NCBI RefSeq assembly: GCF_005083105.1
Contig: NZ_CP034885.1
Coordinates: 474,449 to 538,448 of the forward strand
DNA from: Buchnera aphidicola (Aphis nerii)
Lineage (GTDB): Bacteria > Pseudomonadota > Gammaproteobacteria > Enterobacterales > Enterobacteriaceae
Direction: 5' to 3'
Length of the DNA stretch: 64,000 nucleotides
Below the pieces are notes generated by a model. The model saw nothing but the letters and a program-made list of their open reading frames with translations, did no database searches and was not told where the DNA came from. Shown piece by piece: positions 51,436-63,333 of this stretch. Each line of letters begins with the position of its first letter. The first letter of the stretch is position 1. The position numbers and the translations under genes are program-made.

Positions 51436-53310
51436 ATGAATATACAAAAAAAAGAAACACATAGTTTTCAATCTGAAGTAAAGGAACTTCTACATTTAAT
51501 GATTCATTCTTTATATTCAAATAAAGAAATTTTTTTAAGAGAATTAATATCTAATGCATCAGATGCAATAGATAAAATACGATTTGAATCGATATTATCA
51601 CCAGAACTACAAAAAATAACACCAAAAATTCAAATTTCTATTAATAAAGCTCAAAGAACATTAATTATCAATGATAATGGCATTGGTATGACGAAAAAAG
51701 ATGTCATTGAAAATTTAGGAACAATTGCAAAATCAGGTACTAAATCATTTTTAAAATCTTTAGAGAATAAAAAAAATAGCATAAAAAACGAATTAATTGG
51801 TCAGTTTGGAGTAGGTTTTTATTCATCTTTCATAGTTTCAGATAAAGTATTAGTTAGAACAAAATTTGCCAAAAACACATCTAACGAAGGAATATTATGG
51901 GAATCATCAGGAGAAGGTGAATATAATATAACAAATATTATAAAAAAAACACAAGGTACTGAAATTATACTATTTTTAAAAAAAGAAGAAGATGAATTTT
52001 TAGAAACATGGAAAATTAAAAATATTGTTAATAAATATTCAGATCATATTACAGTACCAGTAGAAATACAAATATATGATGAAAAAAATAAAACATATCT
52101 TTGGGAACAAATAAATAAAGCTCAAGCATTATGGGTAAAAAATCAATCTTCTATTAGTGATCAAGAATATCAAGAATTTTATAAGTATCTCACTAATGAT
52201 CAAAACAATCCCCTTGTTTGGAGTCATAACCGTGTAGAAGGAAATCATGAATATATTAGTTTATTATACGTACCAGAAAAAGCAGCTTGGGATATTTGGA
52301 ATAGAGAAAATAAACATGGTTTAAAATTATATGTCAAACGTGTATATATTATGGATAATTCTCAAGAATTTTTACCAAATTATCTTAGATTCATTAGGGG
52401 TATAATAGATTCGAATAATTTACCTTTAAATGTTTCAAGAGAGATATTACAAAATAATTCTATCACACAAAATTTAAAAAAAGCATTAGTAAAAAGATCA
52501 TTAAAAATGCTAGATAAATTATCTAAAAATGATAATAAAAAATATCAATCTTTCTGGAATCAATTTGGATTAGTTTTAAAAGAAGGGCCCGCAGAAGACA
52601 GTGAAAATTTAAATTTAATTGCTAATCTTTTACGTTTTACATCAATAAATAATAAAATTGCAGAACAAACAATTTCATTAAAACAATACATATCTAATAT
52701 GCATGAAAAACAAGAAAAAATATATTATATAACTGCTGATAGTTATATATCTGCAAAAAACAGTCCTCACCTTGAATTATTTAAGAAAAAAAATATTGAT
52801 GTTTTATTGTTATCAGATAGAATTGACGAATGGATGATGAATTATCTTGTTGAATTTGAAGGTAAGAAATTCCAATCTATTAGTAAAGAAGATTCTTCAT
52901 TAAATAAACTTGTAGAAGAAAAATCAGTAAATACAGAAGATACATCTAAAGAAATAGTTGATTTTTTAAATAGAGTTAAAAAAGTATTAGGTAGTAAAGT
53001 AAAATCTGTCAGATTAACTAATAGATTAACAGAAACTCCATGCATTGTTTTAAGTGATTCAAATGAAATGACTACTCAAATGGCTAAACTTTTCACTGCT
53101 GCAGGACAACCTGTTCCAGAATTAAAATATATATTTGAAATTAACCCAAAACATGAATTAATCAAAAAAATATCTAAAATAAACGAAAGCGATAATTTTG
53201 AAGAATGGATAAAATTATTATTAGATCAAGCATTATTTGCTGAAAAAGGAAATCTAGATAATCCACACAAATTTATTTCTAGAATGAATAAATTATTTAT
53301 ACAAATATAA
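51436..53310 (+). CDS. htpG: HtpG, Hsp90 chaperone
   Basis: Dimeric ATP-dependent chaperone, 624 residues as in E. coli. The GHKL ATPase domain has [29 protein letters not shown] and [11 protein letters not shown]. The middle domain carries the catalytic-Arg region [11 protein letters not shown], and the C-terminal dimerisation domain is complete. AGGA at 51426-51429 is the ribosome site. No clear sigma-32 promoter is visible upstream. Confidence 0.98.
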   Translation: MNIQKKETHSFQSEVKELLHLMIHSLYSNKEIFLRELISNASDAIDKIRFESILSPELQKITPKIQISINKAQRTLIINDNGIGMTKKDVIENLGTIAKSGTKSFLKSLENKKNSIKNELIGQFGVGFYSSFIVSDKVLVRTKFAKNTSNEGILWESSGEGEYNITNIIKKTQGTEIILFLKKEEDEFLETWKIKNIVNKYSDHITVPVEIQIYDEKNKTYLWEQINKAQALWVKNQSSISDQEYQEFYKYLTNDQNNPLVWSHNRVEGNHEYISLLYVPEKAAWDIWNRENKHGLKLYVKRVYIMDNSQEFLPNYLRFIRGIIDSNNLPLNVSREILQNNSITQNLKKALVKRSLKMLDKLSKNDNKKYQSFWNQFGLVLKEGPAEDSENLNLIANLLRFTSINNKIAEQTISLKQYISNMHEKQEKIYYITADSYISAKNSPHLELFKKKNIDVLLLSDRIDEWMMNYLVEFEGKKFQSISKEDSSLNKLVEEKSVNTEDTSKEIVDFLNRVKKVLGSKVKSVRLTNRLTETPCIVLSDSNEMTTQMAKLFTAAGQPVPELKYIFEINPKHELIKKISKINESDNFEEWIKLLLDQALFAEKGNLDNPHKFISRMNKLFIQI

Positions 53311-53316
53311 AAAAAT

Positions 53317-53343
53317 GATTACTACTTACTTATAGTAGTAATC
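53317..53343 (+). terminator. hairpin between htpG and adk
   Basis: GATTACTACT and AGTAGTAATC (arms 53317-53326 and 53334-53343) form a 10-bp stem with a 7-nt loop, just after the htpG stop. No U-tract follows, so attenuation or 3'-end protection is as likely as termination. Confidence 0.4.
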
Positions 53344-53380
53344 TGAACTTTAAAATACTTTAATAAACATAAAAATAATC

Positions 53381-54034
53381 ATGCATATTATTTTATTAGG
53401 TGCTCCAGGTACTGGGAAAGGTACTCAATCTAAATTCATTATAGAAAAATATCAAATACCACAGATCTCTACAGGAGATATATTAAGAGATTCTATTAAA
53501 TTAAAAAATAAAATTGGGAAAAAGATATATAAAATTTTAAAAAATGGTCAATTAGTTTCAGACGATATTGTTTGTAATCTTGTTTATGAAAGAATAAAAA
53601 AAGCAGATTGTGCTAATGGTTTTTTATTAGATGGATTTCCTAGAACAATTAAACAAGCAAAATATATATCATATTTAGGTATTAAAATAAATTTTGTTTT
53701 AGAATTCATTGTTCCAGATGATTTAATATTAAAAAGAATATCAGGTAGAAGAATACATCCTGAATCAGGTAGAAGTTATCATATCTATTTCAACCCTCCT
53801 AAAGAAGAAGGAATCGATGATATAACGAAGGAAAAACTTATTACTAGAGAAGATGATAAAATAAAAAGTGTTAAAAATAGACTTGAAAATCATAAAAAAA
53901 ATATTGACTTATTAACTAAATATTATTTAAACCAAGAAAAATTAAAAAATTTAAAATTTTTTAAGATTGATGGTACAGAAAAACCAGAAATTATTCAAAA
54001 AAAAATAAAAATAATTTTAGAAAAAAAAGAATAA
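53381..54034 (+). CDS. adk: Adenylate kinase
   Basis: Balances ATP, AMP and ADP. It has 217 residues (E. coli 214), the long form with a LID domain. The P-loop is GAPGTGKGTQS (7-17), the AMP site ISTGDILRDS and DGFPRT, the LID at about 122-160 (GRRIHPESGRSYHIYFNPPK), then KNRLENH. It lies downstream of htpG as in E. coli and converges on tRNA-Arg. Confidence 0.98.
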   Translation: MHIILLGAPGTGKGTQSKFIIEKYQIPQISTGDILRDSIKLKNKIGKKIYKILKNGQLVSDDIVCNLVYERIKKADCANGFLLDGFPRTIKQAKYISYLGIKINFVLEFIVPDDLILKRISGRRIHPESGRSYHIYFNPPKEEGIDDITKEKLITREDDKIKSVKNRLENHKKNIDLLTKYYLNQEKLKNLKFFKIDGTEKPEIIQKKIKIILEKKE

Positions 54035-54049
54035 ATTATGATTGTTTTA

Positions 54050-54123
54050 TGCGTTCTACAGGATTCGAACCTGTGACCTACGGCTTAGAAGGCCGTTGCT
54101 CTATCCATCTGAGCTAAGAACGC
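54050..54123 (-). tRNA. tRNA-Arg (TCT)
   Basis: A 74-nt cloverleaf on the minus strand starting GCGTTCTTAGCTCAG, with anticodon loop CTTCTAA (anticodon TCT, reading AGA, the dominant Arg codon here) and T-arm ACAGGTTCGAATCCTGT. CCA is not encoded. Confidence 0.96.
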
Positions 54124-54146
54124 ATTACTCAATATATAATATGAAA

Positions 54147-54175
54147 TTTATAACATTAAAATAATATATATGCAA
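54147..54175 (-). promoter_or_regulatory. candidate promoter of tRNA-Arg
   Basis: On the minus strand TTGCAT (54175-54170), 17-bp spacer, TATAAA (54152-54147), about 24 bp before the mature 5' end. The -35 hexamer and spacing are the same as upstream of tRNA-fMet. Confidence 0.45.
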
Positions 54176-54256
54176 CTAAATTAACATTATATTAAAAAAT
54201 ATATTAAATACTAATAATTTTAAATCATATTGAAAAAATTAATCGAGTTACTAAAA

Positions 54257-55114
54257 ATGTCCGCAATAATTATAGATGGTAAAAAAATAGCTAAAAATTT
54301 AGAAATCAATATTGCAAAAAAAATAGAAAAAAGAAAAATAAATGGAAAAAGAATTCCAGGATTAGCAATGATTTTAATAGGAAGTCATTCTGCATCTGAA
54401 ATTTATGTAAATAGAAAAATATTAGCTTGTGAAAACGTTGGATTAATTTCTAAATATTGGAAATTTTCTAATAATGTAGATGAAGAAAAAATATTAAATC
54501 TCATTAATAAATTAAATAATGACATTAATATAGATGGTATTTTAATTCAATTACCTATTCCTAAAAAAATCAACCATTTCAAAATATTCACAAGTATTAG
54601 ACCAGATAAAGATGTAGATGGATTTCATCCATATAATACTGGGTTATTATGCCAAAGAAATCCTACTTTAAGAGCATGTACTCCAAAAGGGATAATTACT
54701 ATGTTAAATTATATGAAAATTAAAACACATGGGCTTAATGCAGTTGTAATAGGTGCTTCTAATATAGTAGGAAGACCTATGAGTATGGAATTATTATTAG
54801 CAGGATGTACAACAACTATCACGCACAAATTTACTAAAAATTTAATAAGTCATGTAAATAATGCTGATTTATTAATTGTTGCTGTTGGAAAACCAAAATT
54901 TTTAAATGGAAATTGGATTAAAAAAAATGCTATTGTTATTGATGTAGGTATCAATAGATTAAAAAATGGATCTATAGTTGGAGATGTTGATTTTAAATCT
55001 GCATCTATAAAAGCTTCTTATATTACTCCAGTTCCAGGTGGTGTAGGACCTATGACTGTAGTAACATTACTTCAAAATACTTTAGAAGCTTGTGAAAAAT
55101 ATCATGATATTTAA
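54257..55114 (+). CDS. folD: FolD, methylene-THF dehydrogenase/cyclohydrolase
   Basis: Bifunctional one-carbon enzyme converting methylene-THF to 10-formyl-THF, which is the formyl donor for Fmt. From ATG 54257 it has 285 residues (E. coli 288). Visible motifs are [13 protein letters not shown] with the catalytic Lys, [18 protein letters not shown], the NADP-binding [11 protein letters not shown] and the closing [15 protein letters not shown] at 54230 would add nine residues without homology. Converges with cysS (19-bp gap). Confidence 0.96.
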   Translation: MSAIIIDGKKIAKNLEINIAKKIEKRKINGKRIPGLAMILIGSHSASEIYVNRKILACENVGLISKYWKFSNNVDEEKILNLINKLNNDINIDGILIQLPIPKKINHFKIFTSIRPDKDVDGFHPYNTGLLCQRNPTLRACTPKGIITMLNYMKIKTHGLNAVVIGASNIVGRPMSMELLLAGCTTTITHKFTKNLISHVNNADLLIVAVGKPKFLNGNWIKKNAIVIDVGINRLKNGSIVGDVDFKSASIKASYITPVPGGVGPMTVVTLLQNTLEACEKYHDI

Positions 55115-55133
55115 GTATTTAAACTTAAACTAA

Positions 55134-56525
55134 TTATTTTTTATATTTCCAAAATGTTTTATTTATAGAATCTTCTAAAATTACATCTAATTTCATTATT
55201 TCATTTCTTAATTGATCTGCTTTTTTCCATAATTTTAAATTTCTAAAAATATTTCTTTTTTCGATTAATCTTTCTATTTCATTTATTTTTTCTTTACTAA
55301 AAAAAGATTTTTTTTGTAAAAAATCTTCAGGTTTTTCTAATAAAAAATTTAAAATAATCGCTAATTTTTTTAATCTATAAGCAAATAAATTAGATTGATA
55401 TAAATCATAACTTTTAAAAGAATTAATTTTACGAGCTATTTTAATCAAAATAACAAAAGCTTTCGGAGTATTAAAATCATCATTTATAGCATCATAAAAT
55501 AATAATTCTAAATCTATACCAGCGGTAGAATTAGGAATGGGATTTGTATTATACAATGCATTATATAAATATCTTAATGAGATTTCTGCTGCTTTTAAAT
55601 TTTTTTCAGAATAATAAATAGGATGACGATAGTGAGTAGATAATAAAAAGTAACGTAAAACTTCAGGTTGATATCTTAATAAAACATCTCTTAAAAAATA
55701 TACATTACCTAGAGATTTAGACATTTTTTGATCATTTATTATCACCATACCAGAATGCATCCAAAAATTAATTTTAAAATTATTATTAAAGCATCGTGAT
55801 TGCGCAGCTTCGTTTTCATGATGAGGAAATAAAAGATCAGAACCACCTCCATGAATATCTATATAATTTTCAAAAGAAAAATTTGTAATAGCTGTACATT
55901 CGATATGCCATCCAGGTCGACCTTTTCCCCATGGAGATTCCCAAAAAAATTTATCTTTTTCTTGAGACCGTTTCCATAGCACAAAGTCTAATGGATTTTT
56001 TTTTATTCCATTTAAAATAGGACGTGTTCCGGAAATTAATTTTTTTAAAAATTGACCGGATAAAGAACCATAAAACATATCACTATCTATTGAAAAAACA
56101 ACATCACCTTGACTATTTATATATGCATTTTTATTTTTAATTAAGATTTTAATAATCTGAATTATATAATTGATATATTCTGTAACTTTTGGTTCTTGAT
56201 TAGGAAAATCAATACCTAATCGAAAAAAATCTTGATTCATTTCATGTATCATTTGTTCTGAAAAAGTTTTAATATCTAGATTTTTTTCTAATGATTTAGT
56301 AATAATTTTATCATCAACATCTGTAATATTTCTTACATATTTTACTTGAAAACCTAAAAATTTTAAATAACGTACTATCATATCAAAAACAACAAAAGTA
56401 CGTGCATGACCAATATGACAAAAATCATAAACAGTAATACCACAAACATATAAATTAACTTTTTTGCTTTTAATAGGTTTAAATTTTTCTTTTTTTCCAG
56501 TTAATGTATTAAAAATTTTTAACAT
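55134..56525 (-). CDS. cysS: Cysteinyl-tRNA synthetase
   Basis: Class Ia synthetase of 463 residues (E. coli 461). The catalytic zinc ligand Cys28 is in YVCGITVYD, the HIGH motif is CHIGHART (37-40), [10 protein letters not shown] and the zinc-binding FPHHENE follow, and KMSKSLGN is near 268. The C-terminal helical anticodon domain is present. AGGA is 6 bp upstream of the ATG. Confidence 0.98.
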   Translation of the reverse strand: MLKIFNTLTGKKEKFKPIKSKKVNLYVCGITVYDFCHIGHARTFVVFDMIVRYLKFLGFQVKYVRNITDVDDKIITKSLEKNLDIKTFSEQMIHEMNQDFFRLGIDFPNQEPKVTEYINYIIQIIKILIKNKNAYINSQGDVVFSIDSDMFYGSLSGQFLKKLISGTRPILNGIKKNPLDFVLWKRSQEKDKFFWESPWGKGRPGWHIECTAITNFSFENYIDIHGGGSDLLFPHHENEAAQSRCFNNNFKINFWMHSGMVIINDQKMSKSLGNVYFLRDVLLRYQPEVLRYFLLSTHYRHPIYYSEKNLKAAEISLRYLYNALYNTNPIPNSTAGIDLELLFYDAINDDFNTPKAFVILIKIARKINSFKSYDLYQSNLFAYRLKKLAIILNFLLEKPEDFLQKKSFFSKEKINEIERLIEKRNIFRNLKLWKKADQLRNEIMKLDVILEDSINKTFWKYKK

Positions 56526-56760
56526 AATTTTCCTATAAAAATTTTAAAAAAATAATATAAAATATATTATTTTCTATATTGTCAATATGATAAACTAATT
56601 AAATTAGTCATCATTTTAATATTTTAAAAATTTTAAAATATATAAAAATATTGCAATATACATTAATTGTTTAAATAATTATATATTATTTATAGAATAT
56701 TTTATAAAACTTATTAATAAAAAATAAAAATTTTATAAAAAATAAAACCGGGATTAATTA

Positions 56761-57024
56761 ATGAAGACAAAATTACGAGAAATGTTAAAGTTCCCTTGTT
56801 TTTTTACTTATAAAATCATTGGTTTAGCACAACCCGAACTTATTGATCAAATAATAAAAGTCATTCAAATTCAGATTCCTGGAGATTATACACCTCAAGT
56901 AAAATCAAGTAACAGAGGAAATTATGTTTCTGTTTCAATTACAATATGTGCTAAAAATTTTAAACAAATTGAAACATTATATCATGATATTAGTCGAATA
57001 AATATGGTTAGAATGGTTTTATAA
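56761..57024 (+). CDS. ybeD: YbeD, DUF493 family protein
   Basis: Small ACT-like-fold protein of 87 residues, the same length as E. coli YbeD and closely similar (KFPCFFTYKIIG, PGDYTPQVKSSNRGNYVSVSITI, DISRINMVRMVL). Molecular function is not established; in E. coli it lies next to lipB. Here both old neighbours are lost. Confidence 0.93.
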   Translation: MKTKLREMLKFPCFFTYKIIGLAQPELIDQIIKVIQIQIPGDYTPQVKSSNRGNYVSVSITICAKNFKQIETLYHDISRINMVRMVL

Positions 57025-57058
57025 AACAACTTATAATCATCATAAAATATATTTCATA

Positions 57059-57086
57059 TAGTACAGCTCGATAAAGAGCCGTACTA
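57059..57086 (-). terminator. terminator between convergent ybeD and cspE
   Basis: Arms TAGTACAGCTC (57059-57069) and GAGCCGTACTA (57076-57086) around GATAAA. On the minus strand every position pairs, with one G-U; on the plus strand the same position is an A-C mismatch. It therefore fits cspE transcripts better than ybeD transcripts. Confidence 0.55.
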
Positions 57087-57142
57087 AAAAACATTTATTA
57101 TATATATTTATTTTTCATGTTAAAAATAAAAAATAAAATATT

Positions 57143-57352
57143 CTATAAACTAGTAACATTTGCAGCAGATGGTCCTTTTGCTCCTTCAGTAATTTCAAAC
57201 TCTACACTTTGACCTTCTGCTAAAGTTTTAAATCCGTTACTTTGTATAGCTGAAAAATGAACAAATACATCTTTACTTCCATCTTCTGGAGTAATAAAAC
57301 CAAAACCTTTAGATTCATTGAACCACTTAACATTACCTTTAATCTTGGACAT
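57143..57352 (-). CDS. cspE: Cold-shock-like protein CspE
   Basis: Single-stranded nucleic-acid-binding OB-fold protein of 69 residues, RNA chaperone and antiterminator. RNP1 is KGFGFITP and RNP2 VFVHFSAI. It is closer to E. coli CspE than to CspC (start [14 protein letters not shown], end AKGPSAANV). Codon choice and sequence are strongly conserved compared with neighbours. GAAGGT at 57361-57366 (-) is the ribosome site. An inverted repeat lies about 110 bp upstream (57460-57485). Confidence 0.96.
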   Translation of the reverse strand: MSKIKGNVKWFNESKGFGFITPEDGSKDVFVHFSAIQSNGFKTLAEGQSVEFEITEGAKGPSAANVTSL

Positions 57353-57459
57353 CTATATTACCTTCACATAAAAATATACTAAATTAAAAAAAGAACTAAA
57401 ATAATTATAAATGATTTTTATCATAAAAAAATAAAAAATCAAAAATAATAGAAAATTTT

Positions 57460-57485
57460 TAATAGATTAACACGTAAATCTATTA
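57460..57485. repeat. inverted repeat upstream of cspE
   Basis: TAATAGATT (57460-57468) and AATCTATTA (57477-57485) around AACACGTA. It lies between cspE and the rRNA terminator. If transcribed with cspE it would form a leader hairpin; it could also be an operator. No known element matches. Confidence 0.4.
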
Positions 57486-57602
57486 TTGGCTATAAAGCAA
57501 TTTATTTTAAAAAAATTATTTTTATTTTAAATAAATTAAATTTTTTTTATAATATATGAAATATTTTTATAATTACTTATTTAAAATATTTTTTTTAAGT
57601 AT

Positions 57603-57636
57603 AAAAAAACCCGAAAAAATTTTTTCGGGTTTTTTT
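57603..57636. terminator. rRNA unit terminator, perfect 34-bp palindrome
   Basis: A7-CCCG-A6-T6-CGGG-T7, a perfect palindrome directly after the 5S gene. On the minus strand it gives a hairpin with a U7 tail, a canonical intrinsic terminator for the 23S-5S transcript. Being symmetrical it would act in both directions. Confidence 0.9.
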
Positions 57637-57637
57637 C

Positions 57638-57756
57638 AGCCTGGAAATTACCTACTCTCACACGGGGAGACCCCGTACTACCATTGGCGATGAAGCGTTT
57701 CACTTCTGAGTTCGGAATGGATTCAGGTGGTACCACTACACTATTTTTACCAGGCA
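57638..57756 (-). rRNA. rrf: 5S ribosomal RNA
   Basis: About 119 nt on the minus strand, from TGCCTGG to CCAGGC. Internal conserved segments CCGAACTCAGAAGTGAAACG and GATGGTAGT match E. coli 5S. It is 111 bp downstream of 23S. No 16S gene or other tRNA lies between. Confidence 0.97.
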
Positions 57757-57850
57757 TTTCAATTTTATAATGCTATTATAATATATATATATATTAATAC
57801 AACAATAAATTCAGTAAAACAAGCTTTTATTAAATTTATTTAATTTCAAA

Positions 57851-57867
57851 AACACCTCTGGTGTTGT

Positions 57868-57877
<10 letters not shown>
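57851..57877 (-). other. 23S processing stalk, 3' arm
   Basis: Complementary to 60775-60800 over about 25 bp with one mismatch and one bulged base, bringing the 5' and 3' ends of pre-23S together for RNase III. The segment 57851-57865 can also fold on itself (AACACC-TCT-GGTGTT). Confidence 0.75.
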
Positions 57878-60774
<2,897 letters not shown>

Positions 60775-60782
<8 letters not shown>

Positions 60783-60800
60783 TTACAACCCACAGGTGTT
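60775..60800 (-). other. 23S processing stalk, 5' arm
   Basis: Pairs with the 3' arm at 57851-57877 to form the RNase III processing stalk of pre-23S rRNA. The last 8 bases belong to the mature 5' end. Confidence 0.75.
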
Positions 60801-60835
60801 TTTTGCAAAATAAAAATATATGCTTGTTTTCCGAA

Positions 60836-60848
60836 TTTTTAAAGAGCT
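60836..60848 (-). promoter_or_regulatory. boxA antitermination element before 23S
   Basis: Minus strand AGCTCTTTAAAAA matches the E. coli 16S-23S spacer boxA (TGCTCTTTAAAAA as I recall). NusB, which binds boxA, is encoded at 27048-27470. Its retention here suggests Nus-dependent antitermination still operates on this orphan rRNA unit. Confidence 0.75.
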
Positions 60849-60937
60849 TTAATTTATATACGTTTTAACATTTTTTAAAGAATAACATAATAATTTAAAT
60901 TAGTATATAATTAATTTTAAAAAAATTATTTTTATTT

Positions 60938-61009
60938 CGTCCCCTAGGGGATTTGAACCCCTGTTGCCGCCGTGAAAGGGCGATGTCCTAACCTCTAGAC
61001 GAAGGGGAC
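60938..61009 (-). tRNA. tRNA-Glu (TTC)
   Basis: A 72-nt cloverleaf, GTCCCCTTCGTCTAG to AGGGGACG, with anticodon loop CTTTCAC (anticodon TTC). It is the spacer tRNA found between 16S and 23S in several E. coli rrn operons, here directly after the promoter. The D-loop is one base shorter than in E. coli. CCA is not encoded. Confidence 0.97.
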
Positions 61010-61050
61010 TGTTATATAAAATTGCTATCTTAAAAAAAATATTATATTAA

Positions 61051-61078
61051 ATAATACAGATCGAAAAAAAAGAGTCAA
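61051..61078 (-). promoter_or_regulatory. rrn P2-like promoter of the tRNA-Glu-23S-5S unit
   Basis: Minus strand TTGACT (61078-61073), 16-bp spacer, TATTAT (61056-61051), about 42 bp before tRNA-Glu. The two hexamers and the 16-bp spacing are the same as those of E. coli rrnB P2, as I recall it. It lies between aroE and tRNA-Glu, giving the unit its own start. Confidence 0.75.
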
Positions 61079-61159
61079 GTATTTTCTTTAATATTACATA
61101 AATATAAAAATTTTATTAATAAATTTTAAATATTTTTAAAATTAATTTATATTAAAAAA

Positions 61160-61993
61160 CTACTTTTTATTAAACATATCAATAATGTAGTCTGTTTTAG
61201 GAAAAACACCATGCCATTGTAAAAATGAATGAGCAGCTTGAAATACTAACATTCCTATCCCATCTGAAACATATTTAAAACCCATTTTCAGACACCAATT
61301 TATAAAAGATGTATTTTCAAAACTATAATTCATATCATAAAAAAAAGTTTTAGAAGAAAATAAATGCAATGGAATATAAGTTTTACTGTTATATTGAATA
61401 TTTCTAGATACAGCATTAATCACTAAATTAAAACACTTATTTTTTAAATCATGTTCTTCAAATATTTTGATATTTCCATAACATTTAAACTGATCAACTA
61501 ATTTTTTAGCATTTAAAGTAGTTCTATTTAAAATATAAACTGAACATCCTAATAATAAAATTGATAAAAGAATGCCCTTAACCGCACCACCAGCTCCTAA
61601 TATTAATAAAGAAAAATTTTTTTCTATAAATTTTAATCTATTTAAATCAGATAATAATCCAATACCATCAGTATTATCTCCTAAAATACATTTATTATGT
61701 ATTTTTTTAAATGTATTTACAGATTGAGCAATTTGTGCTCTTTTAGTTAATTTATCAGAAAAAAAATATGCTTCTTTTTTAAAAGGAGAAGTAATATTGG
61801 CGCCTTGAATATTATTTTTGAAAAATTTAGAAACTAATAAAGAAAATTTATCTAATGGGACGTTAATAGCTTCATAAATATGTAAAATACCTGTTTGTTT
61901 TGAAAAAAAATCATGAATTTGAGGAGATTTACTATGATTAATAGGATTTCCAAATAAAGCATAATTAAAATTTTTATTTTTAAATTTAAGCAT
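61160..61993 (-). CDS. aroE: AroE, shikimate dehydrogenase
   Basis: NADPH-dependent reduction of 3-dehydroshikimate, part of aromatic amino-acid supply to the host. It has 277 residues (E. coli 272). The N-terminal substrate domain has YALFGNPINHSKSP and the catalytic Lys in NITSPFKKEA. The NADP-binding domain has LLILGAGGAVKGI and NRT. GIGMLVFQAAHSFLQW closes the protein. Its ATG overlaps the tsaC stop by 8 bp. It is followed by the rRNA unit. Confidence 0.97.
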   Translation of the reverse strand: MLKFKNKNFNYALFGNPINHSKSPQIHDFFSKQTGILHIYEAINVPLDKFSLLVSKFFKNNIQGANITSPFKKEAYFFSDKLTKRAQIAQSVNTFKKIHNKCILGDNTDGIGLLSDLNRLKFIEKNFSLLILGAGGAVKGILLSILLLGCSVYILNRTTLNAKKLVDQFKCYGNIKIFEEHDLKNKCFNLVINAVSRNIQYNSKTYIPLHLFSSKTFFYDMNYSFENTSFINWCLKMGFKYVSDGIGMLVFQAAHSFLQWHGVFPKTDYIIDMFNKK

Positions 61994-62558
61994 AACGAAT
62001 TAACTTTCCATTCATAATATTAATTATTTTCGAGGGATTTTTTTCACTTCCTATATCACCATTCAGTAATGGAAAATCTTTTCCAAAATTCTTCAGAACA
62101 CTTTCTTTAGTCCGACATGGGGGCATATTTGCAAAATTAGCGCTGGTCGATATTAATGGCTTGCCAAAAATAGTGCACAATTTAACTATACTGAAATGAT
62201 TACTAATACGTACTGCTATAGTATTAAAATTGCCAGTTAACCAATTAGGAACTAAAGGTTTTGGTGGTACTAAAAAGGTAAAATGACCTGGCCAATAATT
62301 TAACATACTTTTTTTCTGCTCTACTGAAATTTGAGTTTCATCAATATATGCCTTTATTTGTTTGTAATTAGAAGCTACTAATATAAAACCCTTGTTGATA
62401 CTTCTTTTTTTTAAATCTAACAATTTTTTTACAGCTGTTTTACTATCAGGATCACATCCCAATCCAAACATAGACTCTGTCGGATATGCAATAATATTTT
62501 TACAATATAATTTTTGTATACAACAAACTAATGAATTTAAATAAAAATCTTTAATCAT
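61986..62558 (-). CDS. tsaC: TsaC (YrdC/RimN), threonylcarbamoyl-AMP synthase
   Basis: Makes threonylcarbamoyl-AMP for t6A37 of ANN-reading tRNAs. The dsRNA-binding-like fold has AYPTESMFGLGCDPD with K/R-rich nucleotide pocket KKRSINKGFILVASN, and STSANFANMPPCRT. It has 190 residues, as in E. coli. I start at ATG 62558 with GAGAA upstream; a TTG three bases earlier is also in frame. smg lies upstream; topA is lost between. Confidence 0.95.
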   Translation of the reverse strand: MIKDFYLNSLVCCIQKLYCKNIIAYPTESMFGLGCDPDSKTAVKKLLDLKKRSINKGFILVASNYKQIKAYIDETQISVEQKKSMLNYWPGHFTFLVPPKPLVPNWLTGNFNTIAVRISNHFSIVKLCTIFGKPLISTSANFANMPPCRTKESVLKNFGKDFPLLNGDIGSEKNPSKIINIMNGKLIRYA

Positions 62559-62598
62559 CAAATAATTCTCATATTAAAAAATATTATTTATTTTAAAA

Positions 62599-63072
62599 TT
62601 AATGTATTATTTCTGTTGTAAAATTAAATAATAAATTTTCAAGCTTCTTATAAACTATTTCACACCCAGAAACATTAAATAAAACAATTAAAACAATCCA
62701 TTTTAAATCTTCTAGATTTAATTCATTAATTTCTAAAGCCATAACTCTTTCAATAATCATTTCACGTGTATCTAAAGTTAATATTTCTAGTTGTTCTAAA
62801 AAAAGTATAAAACCACGACAATCAGCGTTTAACTTTAGTAATTCTTCTTGATTATAAATTCGTGTAGAAATTTGATCTGAAGATAAACTAATAGATGTAA
62901 CATTACTTTTTTTATAATAAGATAAATTTTTTAACCAACGTAATGCATTATAAATATCTTTTTCTTGGAAACCCATATCTGATAAATCATTTGTTAGAAT
63001 TTCATAATCAATAGATATTGCTGATTCATTATGAACATAAGTTTCAAATAAATATATTAATATTTCAAACAT
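62599..63072 (-). CDS. smg: Smg family protein
   Basis: Conserved protein of 157 residues, the same length as E. coli Smg, of unestablished function. Recognised by MFEILIYLFETYVHNES, LSDMGFQEKDIYNALRWL and the C-terminal LEDLKWIVLIVLFN. In enterobacteria it follows def-fmt-dprA; here it is divergent from def with dprA gone. GAGGATAT gives a good ribosome site. Confidence 0.92.
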   Translation of the reverse strand: MFEILIYLFETYVHNESAISIDYEILTNDLSDMGFQEKDIYNALRWLKNLSYYKKSNVTSISLSSDQISTRIYNQEELLKLNADCRGFILFLEQLEILTLDTREMIIERVMALEINELNLEDLKWIVLIVLFNVSGCEIVYKKLENLLFNFTTEIIH

Positions 63073-63251
63073 TATATCCTCAATTATATATTAAAAAAAT
63101 TTAAATATTTAATAAGATATTTTACATATTAATTTTTATAAATATTTTAACTATATAATATATAAAATTTTATAATATACTAAAAACTAATAAATTATTT
63201 TAACAAACATTAGTTTTATATTTTAATAAAAATTAAAAATTTTAAAAAGTA

Positions 63252-63268
63252 CTAAAAGTTCACTTTTA
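63252..63268. repeat. palindrome in the smg-def divergent region
   Basis: TAAAAGT and ACTTTTA around TC, 7-bp arms, in the 261-bp region between the two start codons. It could be a small operator or chance in AT-rich sequence. TATACT at 63286-63291 could be a -10 for def, without a convincing -35. Confidence 0.25.
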
Positions 63269-63333
63269 ATTATATTAAAAGCGTTTATACTATAAAATTA
63301 AACAATTTTACAATAACTAATATAATTAAATAT

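Noticed and set aside
54230-54256. TTG start for folD nine codons upstream
   Set aside because: ATG 54257 aligns with the E. coli N-terminus ([11 protein letters not shown]).
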